Assembly: GCA_013397455.1 (NCBI GenBank)
Contig: VYZB01000171.1
Location: forward strand, 1,571,252 to 1,635,251
Direction: 5' to 3'
Source: Crotophaga sulcirostris
Taxonomy: Eukaryota > Chordata > Aves > Cuculiformes > Crotophagidae
DNA length: 64,000 nt
Below, piece by piece: positions 11,924 through 26,336 of the stretch. Under the pieces are notes generated by a model. That model was not told the DNA's origin and made no database searches. It worked only from the letters and a program-made list of their open reading frames with translations. The translations under genes and the position numbers were made by a program. Each line of letters opens with the position of its first letter. Within the stretch, counting starts at the first letter, position 1.

Positions 11924-14643
11924 GGGGCCCAACAGAACATCCTGGGGCACGTTAAGAGTTGTTGTTAGCTTTGGACTAGTGTTCCCTCAAAGTGTAACCA
12001 CTCTGTTACAATAATCATGTAGCAATTGTCTTATTTGACATGTCTGTCCCCCTCCAGAATGGCAGCACGTATTACTCTTACTGCTGTGAAAGCTAAGGCT
12101 GCCACCATTTGATGCACAGAGGTCTTCTAAATTTGAAGCATACCATGCACCTTGCTGAGGGACTGAGAATGTATTTCCCATCACCACTGCCTCCATCCAT
12201 AAGAGGGCAGTGATACACATCTGCAAGACATTCACCACCCCTCTGAGTCTTGGAACAAGACCTGGGTAGATACAGTTAAAAGCCTGCCCGCTTCTGTAGA
12301 TAACAGCAAGCCAGGCATGAGCCTGTTGGCATCACCCCTGCCCACCTTCCACTTGCCAGTCGGAGTGACTAAGCCTTCATTTAAAGCAGGATCCCTGGGG
12401 AACCACTGTCAGCACACATATGGAGCACAGCCTGTGCTCGTAACTCTCACTCTACAGCCAGGTGTCTCCTAATTGCTCTGCTACCAGGCCTGGATGGGCT
12501 GACATAAATTACATTATTTACAGCTGGCTATAGCTGTTGGAAGCTGTAAAGCAGTTTTATTAAACAGATAAATGCACCATCTTGAAGTAGAATGTATACT
12601 TTACCTTTCATGGTACCTTCCCTTCAGTATTTATCCCCAAGTGTGGTGGTGAATTTCCTTGCATGAAGGCAATCAGATCATAAAACCTGTAGATATTCCT
12701 AGCCAGTGTGACTAAAAGAGGAAGGGAACTGCACCGCAATTCCGCATTTTGACAGAAGCTCAGAAAAAAAGGTGATTACATTTTGTTTTCTCATTTTAAA
12801 AAGATAAATAACAATATCATCTGCCAAGCTTCAAGAGTAGCTCAACCAGCCTTTAATTCTCAGAATTCCAAAATATCAGTATTCAAAGAGCAGAGACCAC
12901 ACCCAGTAATACATGTTGCAAAGCTCCCAGTACACTAGAAGTGCACTAAACAAAAGATCATAACAATAAAGCTGTCTTGCATATAAATAACAGTTTGCCT
13001 TGATATTTAAATTTATTAAGCACTATTTCCCACCATACAAGAGTTTTGATTTGCCTATGATAAGGTCAAATCGTAAAGTGTTGTTCTGATGATCGTAACA
13101 TAATGATGCAAGGAATAGGACATAAAAACTAGGTAAGGACAACTTAGGAAGATGAAAGAAATAAAAATATATTCCTGGGAAATGAGACCAACAGAACGTA
13201 AATGTCTCAGATATTCCATAGAAGACTTGAGGCATTTATTTGGTGTCTAAAAATTTATATAAGAAGGATAATTGACATCATTCAATTTTAGTCACCTCCC
13301 AAGCAAACAATTCTCATGATATCCAGAAGAGAGGGAAAGGTTTCTTCACTGACTGATCAGGACTCTCTAAACTCCTTCTTTACAGCTGGGTTAGGTTACT
13401 CTCTTAATTTATACAGATTCACTTTCTAGAGTTCTGTACTCCCCCTTGTTGGTGGGAATACAGAAATCCAGCAAAACAAAGCAGATGCTCAGGTAATGGC
13501 CTGAGCAGGCAACCACGTAGAGGCACCAAGGGTTGCTATGCTCTTTAGAGCAGGGACAGATGGCAACACAGGACTGATCAGAAACATAAGCCATTATATT
13601 CCCTTCTGAGCACTACTCAGTTTGGCTGGTTTGTAGTTCATTTCCATCCAAATCAGCTACATTTTCTGTGTGTCACCTTTTGCCAGATGTCACCTAAAGT
13701 CAGCTAGCATTACTTCTGTCCCTTTTACTCTTCATGTCCATTTGCTTACCATTCACACAGCTTTCACTGATTATCTGTAACATTTAGTTTGATTTTTTTA
13801 TTCCAACTGTGTGCCATTCCTCTTCTACTAATAATTACTCCAGGGAACAATATTCAGCAGAATGGATTTTCTATAGTACGTAGCCAGTAGATGCTGCTGT
13901 GTCATGTTTCAAAGAGACAGTGAATGTTCCAATGCAGCTAAGACTGTTACTCCTGATCTCAGGTTGAAAAAAAAAACCAAAACAAACCACAAACCAAGAA
14001 TTTTCATCATCAGCTTACCATTTAGCTATATTTATTGCAAGAAAGACTAATTTCTTTTTTAGGTTTTCAATCAATACCAGTTTGATAAATACATCGTCTG
14101 TTATTGCATTTAAATGTAGAAGTTCCAGGTTTTTAAGCTATTTTCTTGGAGCTTCTCTCTCTTTCTTCCAAGACATGCTATTTTTTTCTGTCTTTTTGGA
14201 CTGGATAACAAACGGGTTCCAATATAAGGAATGCTTTTGCTTAATTTTGTGTTTTCTATATTGTGTCTAGATTGAGCCAAAGGTCCCATAAGCCTGAAAT
14301 CCCACACTGGCACAAAACTGAAAATGAAGTAGCAAGCTTTTTAAAATGCTTTTCAAATGTTGTTTTAAGATGAAAGCATGACTACAATGTTTTTCTTGGC
14401 ATACCTTGTTGCCTTTGAAATACACAGACCACTATTCTTGATATGTTCCTGTTTTGCTTGTATTTTATTTTAATATGATGCCTCTCTTGGGAATGCATGG
14501 TGAGTCTCTTTTCATAGGGTAGCTCTGTCATTTAACTGTGGCATCTCTCCATTGCCAAGTATGCAATGTATATTTTTGTTAAATGTTTATTCAAGTGAGG
14601 TTCAGGGATTTTCACAGATCTAAGCAAGCATCACAGGCTTTGA

Positions 14644-14664
14644 CACTAGATGCAGTATCTAGTG
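14644..14664. other. perfect hairpin, 8-base stem
   Basis: CACTAGAT at 14644-14651 pairs with ATCTAGTG at 14657-14664 around the 5-base loop GCAGT. No associated feature is visible. Confidence 0.75.
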
Positions 14665-15390
14665 ATAACCCCAGAAAATATTAAAAATCAAGTGTTTTCT
14701 TGCAGGGAAGTCAGGTAAATTAGTCTTAGAGCTCTTCAGATAATGAAAAAACCTTCTTGACATGGCCTCACTGAATTCAATACTTAACCTCTCCATTATG
14801 AGCTGTTCAGAAGTATTCCAAGACCCAACACTCTATTCTAACAGAATTCAGCAAAAAAGCAGTTTCGTAACTTACAAAACACAATTTTAAAATGCTGTCC
14901 ACTAAATTTCCCAGTCTCATGATTGTTAAGCCTGTATCAAGATTCTTTGGACAGTCAAACCATTAACCTTACAGTGATTAAGATGTCTGTACTGAAAAGA
15001 TCTCATTGCTTACAGATGGTAAGTAATTCATTGGTCAAATATAGCTGTGACAGTTATCTCAAGGTTTTCTAAGAATTAAGTTTGCTCATGTATACTTTCC
15101 AAAATGAGGGAAAAAAGTGCTATTTATGTTTTTTGGAACAATAAGTTACATTAGTCCTCACGGATCCTTTCAGTTGCTGATATAGCTTAGAGGCTAAAAA
15201 TTTTCAAATGTCTCAAAAAAATTCAAAATTAAAACAGTTTGCATTGGTAGAAAATTAACAGCTTGTCAGGAAAGCTCCAGAACATTCAGTGGATGTGACA
15301 GCCACACCCTTTATCCAGCTTGCTGTCAGCTCATGTTCAAATCCACTATTGACACTCTTCCACTACTCTATGGTACTTGAGGATGTCCTG

Positions 15391-15450
15391 AACAAAAAAA
15401 AAATAAGAAAGAAAGAAAGAAACAAACAAAAACCCCAAACCAAAACAAAC
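15391..15450 (+). repeat. A-rich stretch with short GAAA repeat
   Basis: An A-run near 15391-15402 is followed by about four GAAA units (15405-15422), then AACAAAC and AACCCC-type A/C sequence. This is low-complexity DNA. Such stretches can mark the tail of an old retroposon, but no element body is recognisable upstream. Confidence 0.8.
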
Positions 15451-18400
15451 ATTATTTCAGGAATTATTATGATGTTACTGTCCACTTGTATTTTCCTGGA
15501 CTTTCAAATAATTCAGTTTCTTTCTCCTTCCCTCTAGGCTTGATCCAAATAGATCACAGACCAACCTTAATGCAAAACTATATTCTCAGTTTCACTTTGA
15601 TTTGGACTTCTTGGACATCCACATCATATATAAATCTTGTTTGTTTTCTTCCTTATCAGTCTCAAGTCCAGACTGTCTTGGAATTTTAAAATATTTATTA
15701 GGTAATTGCATCTTCATATTACATACTTCCCAAACTTCATCTTTATTTCCATTATTTTTTTCTTCTTCTTCTCCAAATAAACTTAAATGAATAGTTAATG
15801 CTGCTATTCATGAAGAGAACAGATTCCAGGGCTCTATAATATGGCAGTAAAACAGAAAAAGTGCCCTTCCTCCTACATAAATATTACACATATTATGTTA
15901 AATTTGGTATAGAGAAAGCAAACCTTCCAGGTTTTTGGAAACCTAATTCCCTTACTGCTTGAAGACAAAATGAGATGATTGGTGGTGGTAGGAGATCAGA
16001 GAAGAAGAGTGGGTTTTAAATTACATACACTTGGTAAATCATTGCAAAAAAATAATCCTAGTAGGTACAGCTGCTTCGTAGACATGGAGACTTTTCAAAT
16101 GGCCAGCACTTCCCTTGACAGCAGGTGGTGTTTTGGATAAACAGCATCAGGAAGTAGCTAGCAAGAGGCAAAAGAAACATACTTGGCACAATTGTGTTGG
16201 AATTTGATCAAAATGTTTTCCAGACAGCTCAGCTCCTAAGAGACATGCACACCATTTCAGTTCAAAAGAAATCTCCAGCTGGGGAAAAATCCCAAAGACA
16301 ATACACAGCAGTGATACTTGGTCAAATGGGCCTGTGCTACTATAACAATTACTTGTCTCCTGCATTTCAAACAAAGTTTAGCTTTAATAAATGAATTTGA
16401 AGACCCAGTGTTAGACTTCAGTCTGAAAAAGCTGAAAAGAATGAAAGAAAGGAGGGCAGGAATGTCCCACAGCAACACTCTTGCCAATAAGGGGTCCTCC
16501 TAGGAGCATGCCAACCTGGGTCCTGTCATCCCCCTTATCAAAATATAACAGAATCAGCACTGCAAATGGGCAAAGACAAGTTACAGCTGCTGTGAGAACC
16601 ACTCCTGAATGGGTACAGGTCTAAGACCTATATTTAATTTGCGGTGGTACTTTCAGTGTTGCATCCTTATTCCTAAGGAATTCACAAGTGTGGGACCCTT
16701 GACACTTACGTGAAAGGTCATCTACAGAGAGAGACAGGAGGAGGAAAAGTAGGCAGTAGCTTCATCATGCAGGTGCATCAGGGTTATCCACCTCCAAAGG
16801 AAAGCTCTGCAGAAAACAGAGTTTTCTCAGGCCAGTCTCAGACTTTTGGATGAGGTCCCAGTGGATGTAGCCCCAGCACAAAGCTCACTATATTCTGCTC
16901 CGAATGTCAGACACAAATGCATACAGAACTCTGTACAGACAGTGTAATCACTATCTTAAAAGGCACCAAAATAAGAAGAGCACAAAAATCACCCTTGGAA
17001 AGGATGGAAGAGAGAAAACCACATGTAGCAGATGACAATCCTGTCTCTTAATGCACTTCTGGAAGACATTCAAATCCTGTGATGTGCAGCGTGTAAGAAG
17101 CCAAACAAAACTTACATAACGTCGCATTACATTGACATAGTTTTCTAGGTAGAGGCACTGGCTGCAATTCATATAAACACATCCATGGAAAAATAACATC
17201 TCATCCACATGTACAAGATTTACCAAATACGAAGAACTATCACAGTTCTTGACAATTGTCATAATGTGCTTCATAAAGGGTAGTTGTGAAGAACAATATC
17301 TGGTATTTCCTATCAAAAAATGGCTAATGTGGGTTGATGAGAGTTTTATTTGACTGTCTTCTGCCTTGCAAGGTAACAATCGTACTCCATGGACACTACA
17401 CAATGCCCTTCCATGGTGCCCTGCACAAGTCTAGGTCTGGTGGCTCTCCATATTTTCATTTTGATGCAACACTAGAACATATTTCACATTGGCCTAATTC
17501 TTACTTTGCTCTGTGTAAAGCTATATCGCCAGCATTTCAATCTCAGTCTCCCCAAGAGAAACTCCAATTATCATTTAAGCTATGAGGATCATTTTTAAAA
17601 GTGGCATGGTGCAGCTCTCAGCCTGTTAAGCAAAAATTCAAAATATTGAAGCTCCATGTTAAGCATTACAAAATGGAACATGGAGGTCACCAGCAGCCTG
17701 ATGTGTAAATATTTTAGAATTTTTGGTCTTGACAAGTAAGAATTAAGCATTTGTTAAAAACCTAACCATGACAACTGTCAGTAAACTTGTATGTTTGTAC
17801 AATGCCTTGGAAAAGGCATAAACAAGTCCAGCTTTTGGCTGAAAATTTAGAAGCATAGCTTCCACTATATTTCAGGGTCTGTATACTTTAAAAAAAAGAG
17901 CTCTGCATCAGATCCTAGTGAGTTCAACATGCACCTCATGAGCAAGAGTTGAGCACAGTGTTCTCTTCTTTTCATCTTTTTCCTTGTGTCATGCAAAAAA
18001 ATACATGAAATACTTCCAGACAGCTTGACCTGAGTGGATAAAAGAAAGGCAGTGAAGGAGCTATTACAATGCACTCACTGTGAAATTATTTTTATTTCCT
18101 CAGCCCTTGATTGCTCCTATTCAGTCCAGACACATATGCTACTTCTGGCCGTTGTGCTATATCAGCAATGTGCTCAAAGAATTCTCTCAAGCTGTGTCTA
18201 TACTGTGGGAACCAACAGTGTTTTGGAAATCTCAGGTGTATGCATACCTGGCATGTCTTGTCTTGATCTGGGGCGTATCAAAAGTCAGGGCCACTTGCTG
18301 GCATCCAGCTTGCAAGGAAACAGGAGTGTGCAGATTGCTTTCTCATCCTTTTTTCCTCTATAAACTCTCTTTTCTATAAGAAGAAAATGCAGGTAGGCAG

Positions 18401-20896
18401 AGTGGGAGGGCATCACAATGTGGGACAGTAGGTGCTCTCATTTAGACCTTTCAAGAAACCTTAAAAGAAATTACATAATAAGATTCATCCTTCCTAATGA
18501 AGCTTATCTACAGTTTTGCACATCTCTAAATGAATTATCACTCTACAAAGTTACAGGCAACAACATAATTAACTTTTTGTCTATGTGCCAACTTTCCACC
18601 ACCCCAGCCACAGCCAGAGCTCCCTCCTGCCTACCTGTTTTGTACTAATTTTCCCTGGGAAACTCTCCACGTTGTCCAGGCTGAGAGCAGAGCTCCCTTA
18701 AGATGCAGTCACATCAATGTGCACAGGGCAGTGTGTGCTGTGATGACTGCTTACACACACACAGAAAGAAGACCATAAAAATTGCACATACACGTGCGGA
18801 AAGGGATCTTCTCTGCTATTTCAAGCAAGCGTACGTGGACCCTATCTCAAAGGCTACTGGGTGTCAACCCAGGCCTGTGTCAAGCCAAACATTTTTGTCC
18901 AGGTCATATCATCAAATGTTGGCAACTTAACAAGTTATAGCCTGTCAGATTAATCATGCCAGCTATCCATGGGGATGCTCCTGGACTACCCCAAGTATGA
19001 GGTAACACAGCTCAATTAAATATCTTTCATGGAGACTTAAGCTAAGTCACACCACCTTATGACTGCAGCAGGCTAAGTTCACACACTTGGACAAGTACCA
19101 ACAGCTAGTAAAGAACTTTTGAGTTTAATTTCTTTCAAGTCTCTGTAATCCAACCATGTGCTGAGACCTTATAACTTATTTCAGGCACAAATAATGTTCA
19201 TATTTAAGCATGCAAGTAACCACCCGTAAACTGAACTAAGACTAGGAGGATGTAAAGTATTGATATACAGGTACGAGTATGTAAATACTGCTAATTTTGA
19301 GATAATATCATTCACTTCAGGTTTAAAACAGCATTTCAGTTTTCACCAAGCTGTAGAGTTCATTTTAAAAATTGTAGGATAAAGAAATAATTCTGAGAAC
19401 ATACTTAGATATATATCTCAAACAGCATTCCCAAGTATTACCTTTGAAGGTGAAGGGCCCATTCACTTAGGTCATCTTTTATAAAGTGCAGGCACTCTGG
19501 GGTCTCTGCTCAGAGCACCAGCTCAGAACGGTACCGTACATTCTCCACAATAAGAAAGTGAAAGAGTCTTCCTCCCAGCAAGTGCCTCACACTGCACTAT
19601 AGGTAAATGCTGCTGCCTATACCTGGCTCAACACACAGCTCTCCAGTGCCCTCTGCACTGCCTGCACCATGGACAAAATTCATGACTTCATTGCTTTTTT
19701 TCCAACAAGTGAAGGCCACCTTCAAAGCCTGAGTGAGCTATGAAGAGGTTTCTATAAGAAAGCCTTTCCCAAACACACAGAATGGACTCCAAATCAAGCC
19801 TAGGCTTTTCCCAAAGCCACAGAAAGTTAATCCATGAACACTGTTCCTGCGAACCACCTCTTCACTGTTTCTGGTTGCAGAGGTGGAGAGAGGTTCTTTC
19901 GGAAAGTTCCATGATTTTTATACAAACTCACTATTCTGCATTCCATAAAAATCAGAACTATTTTCACTCAAGTCAAGAATCAACTGTACTTACACTGGGA
20001 TGAAACACGCTGCAGCTTTTATAGAGCAACATGTTCGAAAGTATCAGCAGCATTACCTTGGTAGCTTCTAATTCTGTACCACTAGTTCAAAACATGTTAC
20101 CAGTTGCTGTACTTACCACATCAATATTTCTACCACACAGTTAGCAAACTCACCTACTTAAATATTCAGCCTGCTGTTCCTACAGTGGAGCAAAATCCCT
20201 GCCTTACATGTAGGAAAGCTTTGTCACGTGCCTTAGGTGTATGATTTGGGTTACTTTAGAGGGGCAAAAGTAATAACTGTGCAATTCTGCTGGTTAAATC
20301 CATGATTTTGCATTGGTGTGGCTGCAGTGATGCAAGTTCCAGTGTAGATACATACAGTTGGATTGATCTCATTCCTAATGTAGATACAGGAAAGCTAGAT
20401 GTCTAATTCTGAATTGTACAACACCCTGTACAGTCAGTGGAGAGGACCTGACACCTCCAGGGTGATTTCTCTGATTTGTCTTAGGTATTTTCCTTACTTA
20501 TGCTGAAGACTCTATTTCTTCCATTGACAGGAAGCCTAGAACACCTAACTGATTTGTATGTGCCCAAATCTGGGAAGTTGGACCCCTTGTACAGCATCAA
20601 AATGTTATACAGGGAGAGTACTTTTCTTCTCAGACTGCAATAACGTATGTCAGTATAAGCATTCCCATTTAAGTACATTGCATCCCACTGGGATTTGGGC
20701 TGGGTTAGAAATATATGGTTCTGAAAAAAATTCCCAGCGTAAAAAAATTCTGTGGTATTTTGAAGTGCCTGTAGCTGGCCTCTGCCACTGGAGAAAGAGG
20801 CAAATACTGTGTCCAGCAGTTTTCAAATTCCAATCCTGAATAATTTATTATTTGAAAGAAAGAATTTTCATGACCTACAGTAACTCAGTCAACAGA

Positions 20897-21069
20897 CATG
20901 GAATGCGCTGCCCAGGGAGGTGGTGGAGTCGCCGACCCTGGATGTGTTTAAGGGAAGACTGAATGAGGCACTGAGTGCCATGGTTTAGGTGATGGGATGG
21001 TGTTGGCTTATGAGTTGGACTTGATGATCTCAGAGGCCCCTTCCAACCTTGTGATACTGTGATACTGTG
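20897..21069 (+). mobile_element. CR1 LINE, 3' end fragment, GATACTGT-tail type
   Basis: This copy starts at GGAATGCGCTGCCCAGGG and retains the last part of the ORF2 frame, including EALSAMV and its natural stop (ATGGTTTAG). It then has a 3' untranslated block (GATGGGATGGTGTTGGCTTA) and ends in repeated GATACTGT octamers. The untranslated block and tail match the copies at 26337 (minus) and 29297 (+) better than the ATTCTATG-tail copies, so these three form one subfamily. Confidence 0.94.
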
Positions 21070-22820
21070 ACATAGCTTGCATATATTAAATTTTCTCCTG
21101 CATGTAACAGAAAAATGAAAAGTAAAAAAAAACAACCCACATTCTTTCACCGTGACAACTCCCTAGATGCAGCTTCTTTTCCTCACTTTCTCCACATTAA
21201 TACATTTTTGTTGGGAACCTTCAGTCTTTTCTACAAGTACTTCACCTTACCACAGTGCCTTTAACCTTTTTATTGAAGTCTGTAGAGACAAGAGGTGTAG
21301 ACAGCTTTCCTTACTAGCTCAGAGGAAAGGGTGATGTAGTTAAAAAACAGTAAGATAACAGCTGGAGTCCACTGTTCACCTATTATATCTGGGCTAGCGG
21401 TTACACCTGGGCTCCTCTAGGAGTTTACTTATGTCTGCACTGCAGCGATAGGAAGTGGTCAGGGCTGTCCCTCCTGCGAGGGTGACAGCCTCATGGCAGA
21501 GGCTCCCTAAGGTGTCGCTACAGCCCAGCCCATGTTCATGGAGTAGGCTGGCCTTCCCCACCTGCAGTGAAGCCCCTACCATCACTGCATTGCTGTGACT
21601 GTACACAAGGTACCTGAAGTGCTGGTTCCCCAGGTATGACTACCTGCCTCATCATCACACCTCTAGCCACAGTCTACACGCACCTGCTTTTTCAGCATAC
21701 CCTTCTGTAGTGCTCTCAGCAGTTTCAAGTCCTTCTCTTTCCCCATGTAATGTTAACTACCTCTAAGCTGAGGAACTCCTCTGCAGGAAGGTTTAGCTCC
21801 TTTCTTCCCTGACAGTCGAGGGGCTATTTATTTTGTGAAGAAGTACCCTGAGAAGTCCTCTGGTTTGTTTTTATTTTCCACCAGGAGTCCTTTGCTCCTC
21901 TTCCTCTCGCAGAGGCTTCTCATTCCCATTGCCATTCAAGTTAAGCACAGCTCAAAACACAATCAAAAGTTGCATAGTTAAAGGGTTAAAACTAATTAAA
22001 AACCATCTTCTGTTGTTTATCATACTGTACGCTCTGTTCCACTGCCTGCTCCAGAAACCATAATTTTACTCACATTTCTGAGATATTTTATCCACCATAA
22101 TTTAATATTATCTTAGCACATAACTTTTTGAAATGTATATCTTTCTTTTCATCCTAGCTGAATGATTTCTCACATTTTGATTAGTCTGAAGGGAATGATG
22201 GGGTAATCCAGTGACACAGATACATAGTTACCATATATGTATTGAATTTAACAAAGACTTTTTCTTGCTGAAAAATAACAAATACCAGAAATATCAAAGA
22301 TATTTGCATCGCCACAAAAAAACTCAAACCCATACTTGTAACAGGAAGGAGAGAATTCATCTTTTCAAAATAAGGATTTTAAAACTCAAATGCCACAGTG
22401 TAAAGTGATCATTCCTCACTCTATGTATAGTTATTGAATTTCCTTAGCACCTCTTCAAGACAGGTCTTCTTGCCCTGGCATGTGACTACTGTCAAATTCA
22501 TTGTTCCCTGGAGGACAAACTCTTTTGACTGCAAAGAAAGTGCAGGAAGGCCAGTTTTTATTTAGATGTTTAATCTTTAAGTCTCTAAAACAGAATGAGT
22601 TTTTATTTGATTTATAAGCAATTAAATAATTCTAAAGTTTCAAAATTAGTAAAAAAAAAAAAGAGAGACCAAACCAAACTGACAAATCCAATTACCTGAA
22701 ATGAGAACAGAAATCACAACTTCTACATCCTAACATATGACTGAGCAACTATCAGGAACAAAAGTATGATGGTGGCTCTGAGACAACAACTTTAGTGTCC
22801 GGAGCAGCAACAAAACTCTG

Positions 22821-22840
22821 CCAGGAGAAACCAGGAGAAA
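22821..22840 (+). repeat. tandem duplication of a 10-base unit
   Basis: CCAGGAGAAA is present twice head to tail, perfectly matched. It is a short slippage duplication with no visible context. Confidence 0.85.
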
Positions 22841-23360
22841 CGCAGACCCATTGATTTTGAAAATCACTTAAACCTGTCATAGCTACGTATTATTCAGAAC
22901 TCTATGACCCTAAATTAAGTTTTCATAAGCATCTAAGAAGAGTCATTCTAGATAATTCATAAAATTTGTTAGATCACAATCAAAGATACTGTCCTTATTT
23001 CAAGACAGGAAAGATGAGTGGTAAGTAAGTGTGCTGCCAAGCACCTTTGTTCTTTGTTAAATCAGGGGCACAGTTCACATAAAAAGGCATTGACTTTGCT
23101 TCCAGAGAAATGCCTTACATGATGCATCATAAGCTGTGAAGGAAGTAATGCAAGCTTCTTGTACAAAATTCTGAAGTGGGAAAAAAAGGTCAGAACTCCC
23201 TAAATACAGTAGACATTCTGTCCAAAATTCTGCAAAAAAACAAATATTTTAGGAACAGAAGGCTCATCTCTTCAAAATGGCACTTAATTCATTTCAGTGA
23301 ATCCACTGAGATGAAAGCTACAGCATTCTGTGGGAGCAAAATCATCAGTATAGTTTACAG

Positions 23361-23388
23361 CTGGAGATGCCTGAGATGCCTGAGATGC
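23361..23388 (+). repeat. three-copy 9-base tandem repeat
   Basis: CTGGAGATGC is followed by two copies of CTGAGATGC. The first unit has one extra G. It is a short minisatellite-like slippage product. Confidence 0.85.
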
Positions 23389-25129
23389 AAAGTTTCCAAG
23401 AAAATCCAGAAAGGACTGGCAAAGCCAGCTCTCCAAATTTCCTAATCTACCGCTAGCAGCACTTCTGTTACTGCATAATGGATTTTACAGGTATTCAGCC
23501 ATTATTTTTTCAGGAAGACTCAGAACTATTTACTATCCTGATAGTTCCAAATGTAGGAGAATGTTAATTAAGTAACAGGTTTCAGCTATATAGTTTTGAT
23601 TTCAGTCATCACTGACTAATTACACAGCTTTATCTGTTGGAAGCCAACTGTTATCTTACAGAAAGTTATGGAAGCCAGTTCAAAAATATCTCCATTTGCT
23701 CAGCCAATCTAAATATCAGATTTTTTTCCCAGAATCATAAAAGTTGATTAAAATGATTTTCCTGGGAATGAAAAACAATACTGCAAGCAAGCAAGGTATT
23801 AACCACAGTTTAACTTCACAGCAGGAGAATTACACCCCAGCCAGTATAAGGCTCTTGCAGCACTGCAGCCAAGACAATTGTATATTGTTCCTCTCCAAGA
23901 TTTCCATTGTTCAGAACTTTTTCAGATTTGCAAGACATTCCTTTTTGACATATCTCAAAAACAGTGTTATAATGCATAATTCTGCATTATGATTCAATTC
24001 ATTCATTTCTAATGAAGGAAGAGATACAAAATCCTATTCTAAACTGTGTGTTTTCTCTAGTTATAACCTCATAATTTTTGAGGCAGCTAAAGACTGCCCA
24101 AGGCCACCAGAGTCCATGATCCTGGGTGGGTTCCAACACAGTCCTGCCTAACTTCTGATTCTGCTGTGAACTTGAACATTTTTAAAGGAACCTCTATGGT
24201 TTTTATATTTGAGAGACATGGTGATTTTCTGCCACAGAAAACATTATCCACAAAATTCAATATAGCTTCTGAAGGGAATGTAACTATCATTACAACGTAC
24301 CTCTTTCTTTTCTTTTTCCATTCTCTGACTCTCCTTTCTCCTCTGCTCTCCTCAAACAATCCCAAATAATGCGGTCACTTTACCTTACTACTGTGATGAA
24401 CTATGATAGTGTTTTGAGAGTGACTGTCACAAAACACATTCACAGAAATTCTTGTTATTTACTCCATACAGATGTAAAGCAACCTATTTTTATGGTATCT
24501 GGAAGTGGGTTGACATTAGAGTAAATGAACAACTGTTAGTGATGGCTGAGACACAACTATGCTCATCTTTATCGTTCATGCTGGTCAGTCTGACAATACT
24601 CCTCTGATTTCAGGACTATACTAAAACCAATTAAGTTAGATTAGATTATTACTTGTTGCCACATCCTAAAAGTTGCATAGTTAGGCATTTATGGGCTGCT
24701 ACATAAAGCATCTTTGAACTCTGAAGACTCTTCTCACAAAAACCCCTGCAGAACTTCCTCACAGATCTCATGTGCACAAAATAGAGACAGGTAAGATGGG
24801 CTAAGTAAAACCACTGGGCAGGATTCATGTACTAATGGACCACAAAGAAGCTACAGAAATGCAAAGTATTTTTCTTATTTTTATATGAAGAGCATAGATT
24901 TCAATCCAACACTTTGTGGACAGATGTCCTCCACCTGCCCTTTATTCAGAGAAAATACATATTACAATTCAAAAATAGCAGCTTATCTTCCTTGTCATAA
25001 TTTCAGGGATAGATACCAGCTTCTCTGAACAAAGCTGGAACACCACGAATGTTTGTTGGTTAGTTTTATTAGTTTCAAGTCATAGTTCTTATTTATTCTC
25101 TCTTATACATTCTTGTAATCTTTGCTTCT

Positions 25130-25350
25130 TCAAAGCAATCTTTTGCATTCTCCTCCCTTCCCAGTGCTCCTTACCCTCCCAGATACCGATTTTATGGACA
25201 TACTGACTCTGCTTCTTGCTCACTGTAAATCTTTGGTCCTAATTTTATCTGTGCACCTACTGACTCTGCTGGCTCTGATGCTCTGGCACTTTCTCTTGCT
25301 CCACCTTTTCCCCCTACAGTTCCTTCCTCTCCTCCCTCTAATGATTGCTT
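25130..25350 (+). repeat. pyrimidine-rich tract
   Basis: The + strand is strongly C/T-biased, with TCCTCCC- and CTTCC-type runs. The stretch TACTGACTCTGCT occurs twice about 57 bases apart inside it. The composition alone explains the open leucine-rich frame read here. Confidence 0.65.
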
Positions 25351-26336
25351 TCCCTAAATTCCAGTCGTTAGAGAGGTCAAGAACAGTGTCACAACCACAT
25401 GGAAAAGTGTTTCCTCCACTTCCCATTTTAAGCTAATCTCTGTTCCAGATGGTTACAAGCATTACCTGGTTGTGAATTGCTAGTGTGCATTTGCTCTAAA
25501 ATTAGGCAACAGAGTGCAAAAGCATTAAATTGCAAAACAGAGAGATAGACAGCAGAAATTGCTGTGTTGGTTGTCACAGCTTACCACACCTATAATTAGC
25601 ATTGTCTGACAATTTCCATTCCATGGTGGTTTTTTTTAGTTCTGGATACTCTGCCAAATCTCCATCCCCGTAGCTTAAATTTTCCAGCTGGACATCTGGT
25701 TTAAGAAAGTATCAGTCAAAATAGCACAACAATGTGTAAGAATGAATCCAAAAGAAAGGCAGCTTTCCTAACATTTTACACATTTTAAAAAACTCAGGTA
25801 AAGTTTTTCCTTTGGAAATGTTTATGTCCCCACATTTGGGGAAAGAAGTTTGAAGCTTTGCAGGGAATAGTCTGATGCAGAAGACCTTTTTCTCACAATA
25901 CACCGGAGGAGAGGTAATGGGGAGGAGGGTAGCCTGGGGCAGGAATCTTCAGGGTTGAATTTCAGAACTGAGAAAAAAATGTTAGGGTGAGCAGAAAAAA
26001 GCTGTCTACACAAGACAGAATGAAGCCCACAAGGACATGGTCCCTTTCAGAGAAGGCATTTCATGATTATCCTGCTGTAGCAAACACAGCATGGGGCACA
26101 CAGTGAGGGCACACAGGAAGGATGGGAATATGTCCAATTATCTAAAGGCTTCAGATGGCTTATATGGGGCATCGACATCATTGCCACGTTGATGAAGTCA
26201 CTTCTTAGTGTTTAAAAATCTAATAAAGTAGGTCTCATACGATGATGCATTTTCTAATTGCCTTTTAAGCCCTGTAAAGTGGCACACAAAAAAAACAGCA
26301 AAAAAAAAATCTGAGGCTGCAGAAAAAAAAATCGTA

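Larger units (their letters stand above)
7771..20896. other. 13-kb stretch without recognised transposon or gene
   Basis: This is a long repeat-poor stretch. It holds adjacent hairpins at 8765-8810, a hairpin at 11902-11923, a hairpin at 14644-14664, and an A-rich (GAAA) stretch at 15391-15450. The largest frames, 16951-17403 (-) and 11768-12238 (-, in two pieces), show no domain I recognise. Weak exon candidates on the minus strand lie at 8522-8921. I see no tRNA, SINE or LTR boundaries. Confidence 0.55.
21070..26336. other. non-repetitive sequence, no gene recognised
   Basis: Short duplications at 22821-22840 and 23361-23388 and an A-run at 22651-22662 are visible. Bases 25130-25350 are pyrimidine-rich on +, which produces an open hydrophobic frame that I reject as a gene. 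Homopolymer A-runs cluster at 26287-26332, just before the next CR1. Confidence 0.6.

Noticed and set aside
25122..25436. 104-codon leucine-rich frame resembling a membrane protein (+)
   Set aside because: It lies in a pyrimidine-rich tract, where C/T bias removes stops and yields Leu, Pro, Ser and Phe codons.
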